Under the pieces are notes generated by a model. It did not search any database, had not been told where the DNA came from, and worked only from the letters and a program-made list of their open reading frames with translations. A DNA stretch of 64,000 nt from Acidimicrobiia bacterium (GTDB lineage: Bacteria > Actinomycetota > Acidimicrobiia > Spongiisociales > JAHEDJ01), in the NCBI GenBank assembly GCA_035471805.1, contig DATIPS010000033.1, positions 39,701 through 103,700 on the forward strand, written 5' to 3'. Positions 44,890 to 53,189 of this stretch are shown piece after piece. The translations under genes and the position numbers were made by a program. The first letter of the stretch is position 1. Each line of letters starts with the position of its first letter.

Positions 44890-46320
44890 TCACGAACCGG
44901 CCGCCGATCCGGGACCCGGCGCCTCGGCCGTCACGTCGTCCTCCGAAAAGCGAACGATCTCCCACTCGCCGTCGAAACTGCCTGAGATTTCGAGCCTCCC
45001 GCCGTCGATGTCCGTCGCGAACGCGAAGCAACGGATCGTGCGGAGGTCGTCCTCCCACTCCAGCACCGACGGGGGGGTGGCATGAACGGAGACACGGGCG
45101 CCGTTGGCGGTGAGCGTCGGGGCGAACTCGTCCACCAGGGCCGCGCACACAGGCAGTTGTGATTCGAACAGGGCCGTCGCTCCGGGGTAGGGAGTCCCGG
45201 CAGGCGTCGGATCTTCGGCACGGCCGATGAACTGGAATGTGTGAGTCAACCGGCAATCCACGGGATCGGAGTTCAGCGAGTTGACGTAGCAATCGCCGGG
45301 CGTCCGATCGATCAGGCTTGCGGCCCCGATTCCTTCGAGCGTGCCCGTGATGCGTGTTGCACCACCGAGTTGGTCGGACAACTCAACAACGCAAGCCGTG
45401 TACCTGTCGCCCTCGTCCCACTCGGCGGAATCCGGCAGATAGCGGATCGCAGACACCCGCGAGTCCGGCCAGTCCACCCCGACGTAGTCGCGATATGCGG
45501 ATCCACATGAGCGTTCGACCTCGGTGGAGAAGGCTTCTCCCGGGAAGTCGTCTTCGAGCCCGTATTGCGTGGTAGTCGAGAAGATCACTTCGTGGGTGTG
45601 TGCTCCGGAACACGGGACCAGGCGGGCCTTCCCATAGGGTGCATACGGCATCGCGGTGTCCTCGCCGGTGCCAAACCACAGGCAGTCGCCTGCCTGCCAA
45701 AGGTAGGGCAGGGGAGCGCCCCGGATGGTGGATTCCATGGCCCGCTCGGCCGGCACCTCGGCTCCGACGGTCGCATAGAGGTGCGTGTTCGAGGCCCACA
45801 GGTACCACCAGTTGCCACCGACAAAGACTCTGTAGGCGAGGGTCCCCTCGATCGGAACCTCTTCGAGGCCGGCGAAGGGGCCGGCGATCGCACCGGCGAG
45901 GCCGGGAGCGAGGAACGGGTCGCCGCTCAGGGAGACGGCCGGACTCATGGAGAGCCCGATAACCGTAGAGCCTCCATCTTCAGTCTGAAGGCCGGTGTAG
46001 CTGACGCCTTCGATGGCCGTGCCGATGATCGATCTCAGTCGCAAGTCGATCTCATCCATCTCGGACTCGAGAACATCGATTGAACTGAACCCGGTGATCT
46101 CTCCCCACCCCTGTTCGGCGATTTCGACCGGGTCCGGAAGGCCCGGATCAGCCGGTGCATCGATAGTTGTAGTTGTAGTTGTCGTTTCGGACGACGGCTC
46201 CGTCGTGGCCGGTGCCGGAGATGCCGTCGAGGTGGTCGTGACCGCCGGTCCGGCCTGTGAAGTCGTGCAGGCGACCGCCGCGAGCGACAGGGCGAGGACC
46301 AGGAACAACAGGCGGGGCAT
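44890..46320 (-). CDS. Lipoprotein with two septum-formation domains
   Basis: A 476-aa exported protein. The lipoprotein signal ends LAAVACTTS near residue 18, then a Thr/Pro/Ser linker to about 55. After a domain of unknown type (about 60-200) come two Septum_form-like units, each with GDC, a VxC-x-x-xHxxE/F block and two further Cys: GDCLWFG with VPCSGAHTHEVIF near 213-240, and GDCYVNS with VDCRLTHTFQFIG near 345-370. The paired Cys suggest disulfides. The family is linked to actinobacterial cell division, but its role is unproven. ATG 46320 lies 6 nt from TATCGT (complement of 46327-46332). Confidence 0.82.
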   Translation of the reverse strand: MPRLLFLVLALSLAAVACTTSQAGPAVTTTSTASPAPATTEPSSETTTTTTTIDAPADPGLPDPVEIAEQGWGEITGFSSIDVLESEMDEIDLRLRSIIGTAIEGVSYTGLQTEDGGSTVIGLSMSPAVSLSGDPFLAPGLAGAIAGPFAGLEEVPIEGTLAYRVFVGGNWWYLWASNTHLYATVGAEVPAERAMESTIRGAPLPYLWQAGDCLWFGTGEDTAMPYAPYGKARLVPCSGAHTHEVIFSTTTQYGLEDDFPGEAFSTEVERSCGSAYRDYVGVDWPDSRVSAIRYLPDSAEWDEGDRYTACVVELSDQLGGATRITGTLEGIGAASLIDRTPGDCYVNSLNSDPVDCRLTHTFQFIGRAEDPTPAGTPYPGATALFESQLPVCAALVDEFAPTLTANGARVSVHATPPSVLEWEDDLRTIRCFAFATDIDGGRLEISGSFDGEWEIVRFSEDDVTAEAPGPGSAAGS

Positions 46321-46409
46321 CCGGCAACGATAGTGCCGGGTGGAACTTGCCAGAGGTCGGTGGCCAATTGCCGACCGGCCGGCGATCGGGGTCGTAATCT
46401 CCTGACCCG

Positions 46410-47300
46410 ATGCTCGAACTACTCGGACTGTCCAAACGATTTGGGGAAATCACCGCGCTCGACGGATGCAGCTTCTCGGTGGCGCCCGGTCGGATGCTCG
46501 GTTTTCTCGGGCCGAATGGGGCCGGCAAGACGACGGCGATGCGCTCGGTTTTCGGTCTGGTTGCTCTCGACGCCGGCAGGGTCACCTGGGGTGGTGCTCC
46601 CATCGATGAGGCGACCAGGCGGACCTTCGGCTACATGCCCGAGCAGCGCGGGCTGTATCCCCGCATGAAGGTCCGGGATCAGCTCGTCTATCTGGGCGAG
46701 TTGCACGGGATGCGGGTAAGAGCTGCGCTCGAGGCGGCGGATCGCTGGCTGGACGAGTTCGGACTCCTGGATCGGGCAGAGGACCGGCTCGAACAGCTTT
46801 CGCACGGCAACCAGCAGAGGATTCAGCTGGCGGCAGCACTCATCTTCGATCCCGAGCTTCTCGTCCTGGACGAGCCGTTCAGCGGACTCGACCCGATCGG
46901 CGTGAACAGCCTCGGCGAGACCCTCAAGCGGCAGGCCGCCGCGGGCAAGACGGTCGTGTTCTCCAGCCATCAGCTCGACCTCGTCGAGGATCTTTGCGAA
47001 GACGTGGCCATCATCGATTCCGGCAAGGTGGTGCTCACGGGACGGGTGGCAGAGATCAAGGAGCGGGCGGCGCATCGCAGGGTGGAGGTGCATGTGTCCG
47101 GGAGCGACGGATCCTGGCTTCCGGATTACCCGGACATCGTGTCGAGTTCGGTGCAGGGGGAGAGGGTGGTTCTGGTCGTCGAACGCTCGTTCCCGATCGA
47201 CGAGCTCCTGGTGGCGGCGGCCGGGGCCGGGCAAGTGACCCATGTCGAGTTCGAAGCGCCGAGCCTCTCCGAGGTGTTTCTCGAGGCGGTGCGGCGATGA
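46410..47300 (+). CDS. ABC transporter ATP-binding protein (NatA-like)
   Basis: A 296-aa ATPase: Walker A GPNGAGKTTAM near residue 37, signature LSHGNQQRIQLAAAL near 130, Walker B LLVLDEPFSG near 150, H-loop FSSHQLDLVEDL near 187. The C-terminal 80 residues are the DUF4162-type extension of NatA-like exporters. ATG 46410 is 9 nt behind TAATCT (46395-46400). It overlaps the permease gene by 4 bp. A sodium or drug export role is inferred from family only. Confidence 0.88.
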   Translation: MLELLGLSKRFGEITALDGCSFSVAPGRMLGFLGPNGAGKTTAMRSVFGLVALDAGRVTWGGAPIDEATRRTFGYMPEQRGLYPRMKVRDQLVYLGELHGMRVRAALEAADRWLDEFGLLDRAEDRLEQLSHGNQQRIQLAAALIFDPELLVLDEPFSGLDPIGVNSLGETLKRQAAAGKTVVFSSHQLDLVEDLCEDVAIIDSGKVVLTGRVAEIKERAAHRRVEVHVSGSDGSWLPDYPDIVSSSVQGERVVLVVERSFPIDELLVAAAGAGQVTHVEFEAPSLSEVFLEAVRR

Positions 47301-48502
47301 CGGGTTTCCGCGCTTCCTGGCTGGTGGCCAGGCGGGAACTGCGGGAGCGGTCGAAGGGCCGCACCTACAGGATCACGACGCTGATACTGATGGTCGTCGT
47401 CGTGGCGGCGATCGTATTGCCCGCGGTCATCGACGGAGACGACGGTGTGACCTACGACCTGGGGGTGGTGGGGACGATCGATTCCGACTACCTGCCGACG
47501 CTCGAAGTACTGGCCGGCGCCGTCGAGGTGGAGATATCGATCACAGAGTTCTCGTCGGTGGTGGAAGGCGAGTCGGCCGTTTCCGATGGGGAGATCGACG
47601 GCCTTCTCGTTGACGGCCGTCAGGTGGTGGTGCGCGAGGCCGGCAGTTCCGTTTTCTACGTGTCGGGTGGCGCCGGGTTGGTCGGTTTGCTGAGCGGGGC
47701 GGCACAGACGCTCGAGTTGCAGGAGATCGTTGTGGAGGCGGGTGTGTCTGCCGAGGAACTGGCCACCACCCTGACCGGCGAGCCGATCGAAGTGAGAGGC
47801 CTCGAGCCCGAGGATCCCAACCGGCTCGCGAATGAGATCGCCAGCGTTGCTTCCCTGTTCCTGCTGTATTTCGCCATCCTGAGTTACGGAGCCTGGACCC
47901 TCAACGGCGTGATCGAGGAGAAGTCGAACCGGATCGTTGAAGTCCTGATGTCGGCGTTGCGGCCGCATCATCTGCTTGCAGGCAAGGTGGCCGGTATCGG
48001 GCTCCTCGGCCTTCTACAGCTGGCCCTGGTGTCCGGGTCGGCGCTAGTCGCTGCCCTGGCGGTGGACTTGTTCGACCTTCCGCAGCTGACTCTCTCGGTA
48101 CTGGGATCGCTCATCCTGTGGTTCGTTCTCGGGTTCAGTTTCTACGCGGTCGCCTATGCGGGCCTCGGTGCGCTGGTGTCCAGGATGGAAGATGCGCAGA
48201 GCGTCGCGACACCGCTGACCCTGGTGGGCGTCGTCGGGTACATCCTGGCGTTCCAGACGCTCGAGCATCCGGATGGGCTGCTGGCGACGATCACCACGTT
48301 CATCCCGGCCACTGCGCCGTTCGTCGTGCCGATCAGGACTGTGCAATCCGCGATTTCCTGGTGGGAACTGATCGCCGCGGTCGTGATGATGGGGGCGGCC
48401 ATCTACGGAATGATCCGGCTGGCAGGACGCCTGTATGTCGGAGGCATTCTGCACATCGGGCAACGGATGAAGGTTCGCGAAGCCTGGCGCTCGGCGGAGT
48501 GA
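47297..48502 (+). CDS. ABC-2 exporter permease (NatB-like)
   Basis: A 401-aa membrane protein. One N-terminal helix (about residues 25-45) is followed by a large extracytoplasmic domain (about 50-190), then five helices ending near 385. This is the ABC2_membrane_3/NatB topology. ATG 47297 overlaps the ATPase stop (ATGA). The segment NGVIEEKSNRIVEVLMSALRPHHLLAGKV before the core helices is the family signature. The repeat copy C begins 3 bp after its stop. Confidence 0.88.
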   Translation: MTGFRASWLVARRELRERSKGRTYRITTLILMVVVVAAIVLPAVIDGDDGVTYDLGVVGTIDSDYLPTLEVLAGAVEVEISITEFSSVVEGESAVSDGEIDGLLVDGRQVVVREAGSSVFYVSGGAGLVGLLSGAAQTLELQEIVVEAGVSAEELATTLTGEPIEVRGLEPEDPNRLANEIASVASLFLLYFAILSYGAWTLNGVIEEKSNRIVEVLMSALRPHHLLAGKVAGIGLLGLLQLALVSGSALVAALAVDLFDLPQLTLSVLGSLILWFVLGFSFYAVAYAGLGALVSRMEDAQSVATPLTLVGVVGYILAFQTLEHPDGLLATITTFIPATAPFVVPIRTVQSAISWWELIAAVVMMGAAIYGMIRLAGRLYVGGILHIGQRMKVREAWRSAE

Positions 48503-48505
48503 ATT

Positions 48506-48552
48506 TTCTCAGCAATGCTGTGGCGCGTGGGGAGCAACAGTATTGCTGAGAA
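48506..48552 (+). repeat. Inverted repeat, family 1, copy C
   Basis: Arms 48506-48520 (TTCTCAGCAATGCTG) and 48538-48552 (CAGTATTGCTGAGAA), one mismatch, 17-nt centre TGGCGCGTGGGGAGCAA. Same orientation as copy A. It directly precedes the arsR promoter. Confidence 0.93.
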
Positions 48553-48563
48553 TCTGGTTTCTG

Positions 48564-48592
48564 TTGACAGGGTGGGTCAACGGCCCTACGAT
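48564..48592 (+). promoter_or_regulatory. arsR promoter, consensus sigma-70 type
   Basis: TTGACA (48564-48569), a 17-bp spacer and TACGAT (48587-48592). The arsR ATG is 9 nt further on, so the transcript is probably leaderless. It is the best promoter match in the window. Confidence 0.75.
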
Positions 48593-48593
48593 A

Positions 48594-48611
48594 TTTGCAT
48601 AATGACGCAAA
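48594..48611 (+). promoter_or_regulatory. Candidate ArsR operator
   Basis: TTTGC and GCAAA form an inverted repeat with 8 bp between them, covering the transcription start and the first codons of arsR. Position and symmetry fit autorepression by a dimeric ArsR-family protein. Confidence 0.5.
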
Positions 48612-48958
48612 CAAACAAGAGTGTGGCTGCCGGATGCTGTGATGAGCTCAGCGTCCTGGTGCAGCCGGAGCTTTTCAAGGCGCTGAGCGACCCCAATAGG
48701 CTCGTCTTGCTCACCACCCTGTCCGAGCGGATGCAGCCGAGCACCGTGTCCGAGGCTGCCGAGTGCTGTTCCGTCGACATGTCGGTGGTCTCGCGGCACC
48801 TGGCCACTATGCGCAACGCCGGGCTAGTCACCTCCGAAAAACGGGGGCGGGAGGTCTACTACTCCGTTCCCCGCCAGGTTCTCGCCGACCAGCTCAGGGC
48901 TATGGCTGACGCGCTCGAATCCTGTTGTTCAACCGAAGAGGAGTCCCAAAATGACTGA
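48602..48958 (+). CDS. arsR: ArsR-family metalloregulator
   Basis: A 118-aa winged-helix repressor expected to leave DNA when it binds As(III). The HTH is in CSVDMSVVSRHLATMRNAGLV (residues about 60-80). Three Cys pairs are seen: CC near residues 12-13, ECCSVDM near 59-60 at the start of the recognition region, and ESCCSTEE near 109-110 at the C-terminus. The classical E. coli CxCxxC motif is absent, so arsenic would be bound by an alternative Cys set. ATG 48602 is set by the promoter; the longer frame crosses the repeat. It overlaps arsM by 8 bp. Confidence 0.88.
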   Translation: MTQTNKSVAAGCCDELSVLVQPELFKALSDPNRLVLLTTLSERMQPSTVSEAAECCSVDMSVVSRHLATMRNAGLVTSEKRGREVYYSVPRQVLADQLRAMADALESCCSTEEESQND

Positions 48959-49781
48959 CGTGAAGCTGACTCGCAAGCAGGTGTCGGAGGCATACGCGGC
49001 GGCGATCGAAGCGGAGAGTTGCTGCGGGAGTCCTGCACCGAAAGGTGTGGCAGCCAAGTTGGCGGGATACGACGAGGCCCTACTTCGCGAACTGCCGGCG
49101 GATGCAGTCGTGAACTCTTTCGGTTGCGGGAACCCCGTTGCCTTTGCCGGGATCGGTGAAGGCGACGTTGTGCTTGATCTGGGCTCGGGAGCGGGGATCG
49201 ACCTCCTGCTCGCCGCCAAGAAGGTCGGTCCGAATGGTTCGGTGATCGGAATCGACATGACGGATGAAATGATCGTCAGGGCCCGGGAAAACATCGCGGC
49301 AGCCGGGTTGAGCAACGTCGAAGTGCGGAAGGGAATCATCGAGGATCTGCCGGTGGCGGATGCGTCGGTGGACTGGGTGATCTCCAACTGCGTGATCAAC
49401 CTCTCTCCGGAAAAGGACAAGGTCTTTGCGGAGATTGCGAGGGTCTTGAAGCCCGGCGGTCGCATCTCCGTGTCGGACGTCGTCGCCGAGGATTTGCCGG
49501 ACTGGGTAAGAGCCGACACCGCTCTCTACAGCTCGTGCATCGGAGGAGCGATCAGCGAATCTGACTATGTCCGGGGTTTGCGAGCCGTGGGACTGGTTGA
49601 CGTGGGTGTGGAGGAGCGGATGCCCTATGACTCGAATCAGATGGAGGAGCTGCTGGTCTCTGACATCGCCGACGCCTCGTCTTCGAGTTGCTGCAACCCC
49701 GCTTCTGTGGGGATACGCGACATTGCGGAAGCGGTCTCCGGCAAGGTCTGGAGCGCCAGGGTCACAGCCACCAAGCCCTGA
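48951..49781 (+). CDS. arsM: Arsenite S-adenosylmethionine methyltransferase
   Basis: ArsM methylates As(III), ending in volatile or less toxic species. The SAM motif VLDLGSGAGIDLLLAAKKVG is near residue 64. Conserved Cys are in VNSFGCGNPV near 48, VISNCVINLS near 145 and LYSSCIGGA near 196, the three-Cys arsenic-binding set. Extra Cys are in SCCGSP near the N-terminus and SSSCCNP near the C-terminus. There is no arsenite efflux gene nearby, so methylation is the only arsenic step encoded here. The pair is bracketed by inverted copies of repeat family 1. Confidence 0.93.
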   Translation: MTDVKLTRKQVSEAYAAAIEAESCCGSPAPKGVAAKLAGYDEALLRELPADAVVNSFGCGNPVAFAGIGEGDVVLDLGSGAGIDLLLAAKKVGPNGSVIGIDMTDEMIVRARENIAAAGLSNVEVRKGIIEDLPVADASVDWVISNCVINLSPEKDKVFAEIARVLKPGGRISVSDVVAEDLPDWVRADTALYSSCIGGAISESDYVRGLRAVGLVDVGVEERMPYDSNQMEELLVSDIADASSSSCCNPASVGIRDIAEAVSGKVWSARVTATKP

Positions 49782-49784
49782 CAT

Positions 49785-49833
49785 TTTCTCAGCAATGCCG
49801 GCGTTCTATACGCGCATCAGTATTGCTGAGAAA
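49785..49833 (-). repeat. Inverted repeat, family 1, copy D
   Basis: Arms 49785-49800 (TTTCTCAGCAATGCCG) and 49818-49833 (CAGTATTGCTGAGAAA), two mismatches, 17-nt centre. Opposite orientation to copy C. It starts 3 bp after the arsM stop and fills the spacer to the convergent HTH gene. Confidence 0.92.
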
Positions 49834-49843
49834 CCCGGGTGGT

Positions 49844-50668
49844 TCAGGGGCGGCGGCGTTTCCAGCGGCGATAGAGGTCCACCCATAGCGGATCTATGAC
49901 ATCTTCGGGTGGTGATGGATCAGCGGCCGCCTCGGTCCCGGACCGCTCGCGAAGTTCCGCCAGGCGCTCGCGGAGGAACTGAACTTCCGTCTCCGCTCTG
50001 GCCGCTCGCTCCCGGGCGTCGGCCAGTTGCTGGCCTGCCTCGTGGAGGTTGCCCAACTGATTGAGCATCTTGTTCCACGCATCGAGAGGAACGAGCATCG
50101 TCCCCTCCGGGATGTCGCGGGCTGCGCGGTCCTCGTCGTCGGCCTCCTCGATCGCGATCTCCGTCCGGGCAGTCGAGACGTCGTCTCGGGTCCCGTCGGG
50201 TTCATCCTGTGGCTCGAACTCGGCGGCTTCGGCGCCTTCCGCTGGTGGCGAGTCGCCAATCGCGGCGTCCCGGACTTCCTCGGCCGCTCGATCCGCTGCT
50301 ACTTCCTCGCTTGCCGCTCTGTCTTCGGTGAGGTCCCGGCTTCCGGAGGGACTCGGATCTGCCGGAGAGCCGGCAGGGCGCGCAACACCTCTCACGACCC
50401 TCTTGTGCTGCCGTCCGAGATGCTCGGCCCAGGCGAGCACCTCGGACAGCTCCACATACCGCCGGTCGCCGGACTCATCCATCTCGAATCTGGAGTCGAT
50501 TCGCCCTTTTCTCGCCCAGTTGCGGATGGTCGAGCCCGGGATGCCGGTCAGCTCCTCAGCTTCTCGCAAGTCGACCCACCTTTCGCCGTCGAGTTCGTCG
50601 GCCGACGGTGGCTGCGGCTGGTTCGGTCGCATCTGCTGGCTGGGAACCGGACGTCTGGAGTCTGTCAT
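49844..50668 (-). CDS. HTH (MerR/excisionase-like) protein with acidic linker and coiled coil
   Basis: A 274-aa protein. Residues about 28-85 are a MerR-type helix-turn-helix (VDLREAEELTGIPGSTIRNWARKGRI, then RRYVELSEVLAWAEHL). Residues about 95-195 are Glu/Asp/Ala-rich and probably disordered. A coiled coil follows (about 200-250, LDAWNKMLNQLGNLHEAGQQL onwards). A tryptophan-containing basic tail ends it. It is divergent from the BMC operon, with 174 bp between starts, and is a candidate regulator of it, but no effector domain is seen. ATG 50668 lies 7 nt from TATCCT (complement of 50676-50681). Confidence 0.75.
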   Translation of the reverse strand: MTDSRRPVPSQQMRPNQPQPPSADELDGERWVDLREAEELTGIPGSTIRNWARKGRIDSRFEMDESGDRRYVELSEVLAWAEHLGRQHKRVVRGVARPAGSPADPSPSGSRDLTEDRAASEEVAADRAAEEVRDAAIGDSPPAEGAEAAEFEPQDEPDGTRDDVSTARTEIAIEEADDEDRAARDIPEGTMLVPLDAWNKMLNQLGNLHEAGQQLADARERAARAETEVQFLRERLAELRERSGTEAAADPSPPEDVIDPLWVDLYRRWKRRRP

Positions 50669-50827
50669 CGGCGCCAGGATACGCCCGGAGGAAGGTCCTA
50701 GCCAGATTCCCGTGATCAAGCTCCGCCGAGGTCCGGCCGGGGGCTCCGGCAAAACCCGTGCAGGCGGGGCCCTCGTCCGTGCGGCTGCCCTTCGGAGACG
50801 TTGTCGTACTTCGGCGCGTTGGATCCC

Positions 50828-50833
50828 TAGGAT
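50828..50833 (+). promoter_or_regulatory. -10 box of the BMC operon
   Basis: TAGGAT ends 9 nt before the rpiB ATG, so the operon mRNA is probably leaderless. It sits in the small palindrome ATCC-CTA-GGAT (50823-50833). No good -35 box is seen, which would fit activator control. Confidence 0.45.
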
Positions 50834-50842
50834 TCGTCCGAC

Positions 50843-51400
50843 ATGCCCGACGCAGCTGAGATTCGAGAGATCGTGAGTCGCATCGTCGACGGCCTCATGC
50901 CGGACGACGCGGCTTCGCCCATCTCGACGCCGGGCGAAAGCCCGGTCATCGCCATCGGAGCCGACCACGGGGGCTATCCGCTCAAGGAACGGCTGGGTTT
51001 TCGCCTCAAAGAGGCCGGATATCAGGTAATCGATTGCGGCACCGGTTCCACCGACTCGGTCGACTACCCGGACTTCGCGCACGAGGTGGCACGCAAGGTC
51101 GCCGACGGCGAGGCAACCTACGGCCTGGTCGTCGACGGCGCCGGCATCGGTTCGGCGATGACGGCCAACAAAGTCCCGGGCGTTCGAGCGGCCCTCTGTT
51201 ACGACCTCTCGTCTGCGAGAAACAGCCGCGAACACAACCACGCCAACGTGCTCACGCTCGGAGCGGGTCTGATCGGGGACGGGCTAGCGTGGCAGATCAC
51301 ACAGGAATGGTTGGGTACGCCCTGGGGGCCGGGGCGACACGCTGCCCGCATCGAGAAGATGATGGAAATCGAGCAGCGCTATCTGAGAGACGAGAAATGA
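50843..51400 (+). CDS. rpiB: BMC-associated RpiB-family sugar-phosphate isomerase
   Basis: A 185-aa RpiB/LacAB-fold protein with an N-terminal extension of about 33 residues. The extension carries an amphipathic helix ([16 protein letters not shown]), then a Pro/Ser-rich linker, typical of BMC encapsulation peptides. The core has [33 protein letters not shown] and [15 protein letters not shown]. At the usual catalytic block CGTG, whose Cys and Thr act in E. coli RpiB, this protein has DGAG ([16 protein letters not shown], near residue 98). So the isomerase activity, or its substrate, may differ from ribose 5-phosphate. It heads the operon and overlaps deoC by 4 bp. Confidence 0.88.
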   Translation: MPDAAEIREIVSRIVDGLMPDDAASPISTPGESPVIAIGADHGGYPLKERLGFRLKEAGYQVIDCGTGSTDSVDYPDFAHEVARKVADGEATYGLVVDGAGIGSAMTANKVPGVRAALCYDLSSARNSREHNHANVLTLGAGLIGDGLAWQITQEWLGTPWGPGRHAARIEKMMEIEQRYLRDEK

Positions 51401-52248
51401 ATCGCGAAGAACTCATCGAGGCGGTCACGAGGGAGGTTCTCTCCGCCTTGTCGCGGTCCGCCGATCCTGATGCCGAATGCGAAGGCGCGTGTGCTGCTCA
51501 CAGCCCGGACAAAGTGCGCGATATCGTTGCCAACGGAGCGGACCGGGTCAGCTATCAGGGCAACGGTTCGGACGTCCCGCTCGATCTGGCCAAGTTCATC
51601 GATCACACCCTCCTCAAGCCGGACGCCACCGCCGACGACATCGACCTCCTCTGCACCGAGGCCAAGGACTATGGGTTTGCCGCTGTGTGCGTCAACCCGG
51701 CCTGGGTCAAGCGGGCGGCGGTCAATCTCAAAGGAACCGGTGTCCGCGTCGCTTCCGTGGTCGGGTTCCCGTTTGGTGCAACCACTTCGGACGTAAAGGC
51801 CATGGAGACGCGTCGTGTGCTGCGGGACGGTGCGCGCGAGATCGACATGGTCATCAACATCGGCGCTCTCAAGTCGGGCGAATACGATCATGTTCGAGAT
51901 GACATTGCCAAGGTCGCGGATGCCTGTCATGAGGTCGGCGCCCTGGCCAAGGTCATAATCGAAACCAGCCTGCTCGATGACGAAGAGAAAGTCATGGCCT
52001 CGCACCTGGCCAAGGAGGCGAAGGCGGATTTCGTCAAGACCTCCACCGGCTTTGCCGGCGGCGGTGCGACCGTCCACGACGTTCTGCTCATGCGGGAGAC
52101 CGTCGGGCCGAAAATGGGAGTAAAAGCCTCCGGCGGCGTCCGGAACCGCGAAGATGCCGAGGAGATGATTGCGGCAGGTGCGACGAGAATCGGAGCTTCT
52201 GCCGGAATTTCGATCGTTACGGGAGGTACATCGAGTGAGCAATATTGA
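51397..52248 (+). CDS. deoC: Deoxyribose-phosphate aldolase with encapsulation peptide
   Basis: Cleaves 2-deoxyribose 5-phosphate to glyceraldehyde 3-phosphate and acetaldehyde. The Schiff-base Lys is in [15 protein letters not shown] near residue 214; the partner Lys is in [11 protein letters not shown] and the Asp in [11 protein letters not shown]. Residues 1-20 form an amphipathic helix ([17 protein letters not shown]), then a linker with CEGAC to about 45, before the TIM barrel starts at [14 protein letters not shown]. The extension is absent from housekeeping DeoC and fits targeting into the BMC lumen. It overlaps the shell-protein gene by 14 bp. Confidence 0.94.
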   Translation: MNREELIEAVTREVLSALSRSADPDAECEGACAAHSPDKVRDIVANGADRVSYQGNGSDVPLDLAKFIDHTLLKPDATADDIDLLCTEAKDYGFAAVCVNPAWVKRAAVNLKGTGVRVASVVGFPFGATTSDVKAMETRRVLRDGAREIDMVINIGALKSGEYDHVRDDIAKVADACHEVGALAKVIIETSLLDDEEKVMASHLAKEAKADFVKTSTGFAGGGATVHDVLLMRETVGPKMGVKASGGVRNREDAEEMIAAGATRIGASAGISIVTGGTSSEQY

Positions 52249-52858
52249 TCTTCGGTCCTTTGTGTTCCTCGACAGCCTCCAGCCTCAGTACGCGGCGTTC
52301 ATCGGCACGACCGCCCAGGGTTTCCTTCCGCTCGCTCACGATGCGTCGCTCTTTGTCGAGATTGCCCCCGGCATCGAGATCAATCGAGTAACCGACGTCG
52401 CTCTCAAGTCGAACCGGGTCAAGCCCGGGATGCAGATCGTCGAGCGCTATTACGGGCTGCTCGAGATCCATTCACCGGAGCAGGCTGAGGCACGCGGAGC
52501 AGGAGCGGCGATACTCGACGCGATCGGCCTGCAGGAAGCCGACCGGATAAAGCCGAAGATCCTGTCGAGTCAGATCGTGCGCAGGATCGACGATCACCAG
52601 GCCCAATTGATCAACCGGATGCGCCACGGAAACATGATCATTCCCGGACAGACGCTCTACGTGCTCGAGTGCGAGCCGGCCGCTTACGCTGCGCTGGCCG
52701 CCAATGAAGCGGAAAAGGCGGCGAACATCAACGTTCTGGAGGTTCGTGCTTTCGGTTCGATGGGCCGGGTCTATCTCGGTGGAGAGGAACGCGACATCGA
52801 CGTAGGTTGGCGGGCGGCAGTCGCCGCACTGGAAGGTTTGGAAGGCCGCGAGGAATAA
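52235..52858 (+). CDS. BMC-T tandem-domain shell protein 1
   Basis: A 207-aa protein with two BMC folds, forming pseudohexameric trimers in the shell facets. The N-terminal [34 protein letters not shown] and the second domain's [20 protein letters not shown] are family-typical. It looks like the group that includes the BMC-T of the mycobacterial Rhodococcus-Mycobacterium (RMM) locus. The central pore of such proteins passes larger substrates. GTG 52235 has GGGAGGT 7 nt upstream and overlaps deoC. Confidence 0.9.
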   Translation: MSNIDLRSFVFLDSLQPQYAAFIGTTAQGFLPLAHDASLFVEIAPGIEINRVTDVALKSNRVKPGMQIVERYYGLLEIHSPEQAEARGAGAAILDAIGLQEADRIKPKILSSQIVRRIDDHQAQLINRMRHGNMIIPGQTLYVLECEPAAYAALAANEAEKAANINVLEVRAFGSMGRVYLGGEERDIDVGWRAAVAALEGLEGREE

Positions 52859-52876
52859 CGACGAGGAGGAGAACCA

Positions 52877-53173
52877 ATGGCTGAAGCCCTTGGAATGATC
52901 GAAGCGAGAAGCTTCGCAGCAATGGTCGAGGCTGCCGATGCGATGGTGAAGGCAGCCAAAGTGGAACTCGTCTCCTACGAGGAGACCGGTGGCGGCTATG
53001 TGACTGCCGTTGTCCGCGGCGATGTTGCCGCCGTCAAGGCAGCCGTTGAGGCGGGCGTTCGCGGTGCAGAGCGCGTCGGTGAAGTCATCGCCAGCCATGT
53101 CATCGCCCGTCCGCACACGAACATCGACCTCGTGCTCCCGCTCGGCCGCGCCGAAGAGGCGGGCAAGGAGTAG
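52877..53173 (+). CDS. BMC-H hexameric shell protein
   Basis: A 98-aa single-domain BMC protein, the main facet tile. It opens [21 protein letters not shown] and has [36 protein letters not shown], the canonical PduA/EutM/CcmK core. The pore-loop region (ETGGGY) is Gly-rich, with an acidic residue close to the pore, unlike the KIGSG type. SD GAGGAG precedes the ATG. It is the only BMC-H in the operon. Confidence 0.96.
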   Translation: MAEALGMIEARSFAAMVEAADAMVKAAKVELVSYEETGGGYVTAVVRGDVAAVKAAVEAGVRGAERVGEVIASHVIARPHTNIDLVLPLGRAEEAGKE

Positions 53174-53189
53174 GCAAAGGAGGGAGCGC

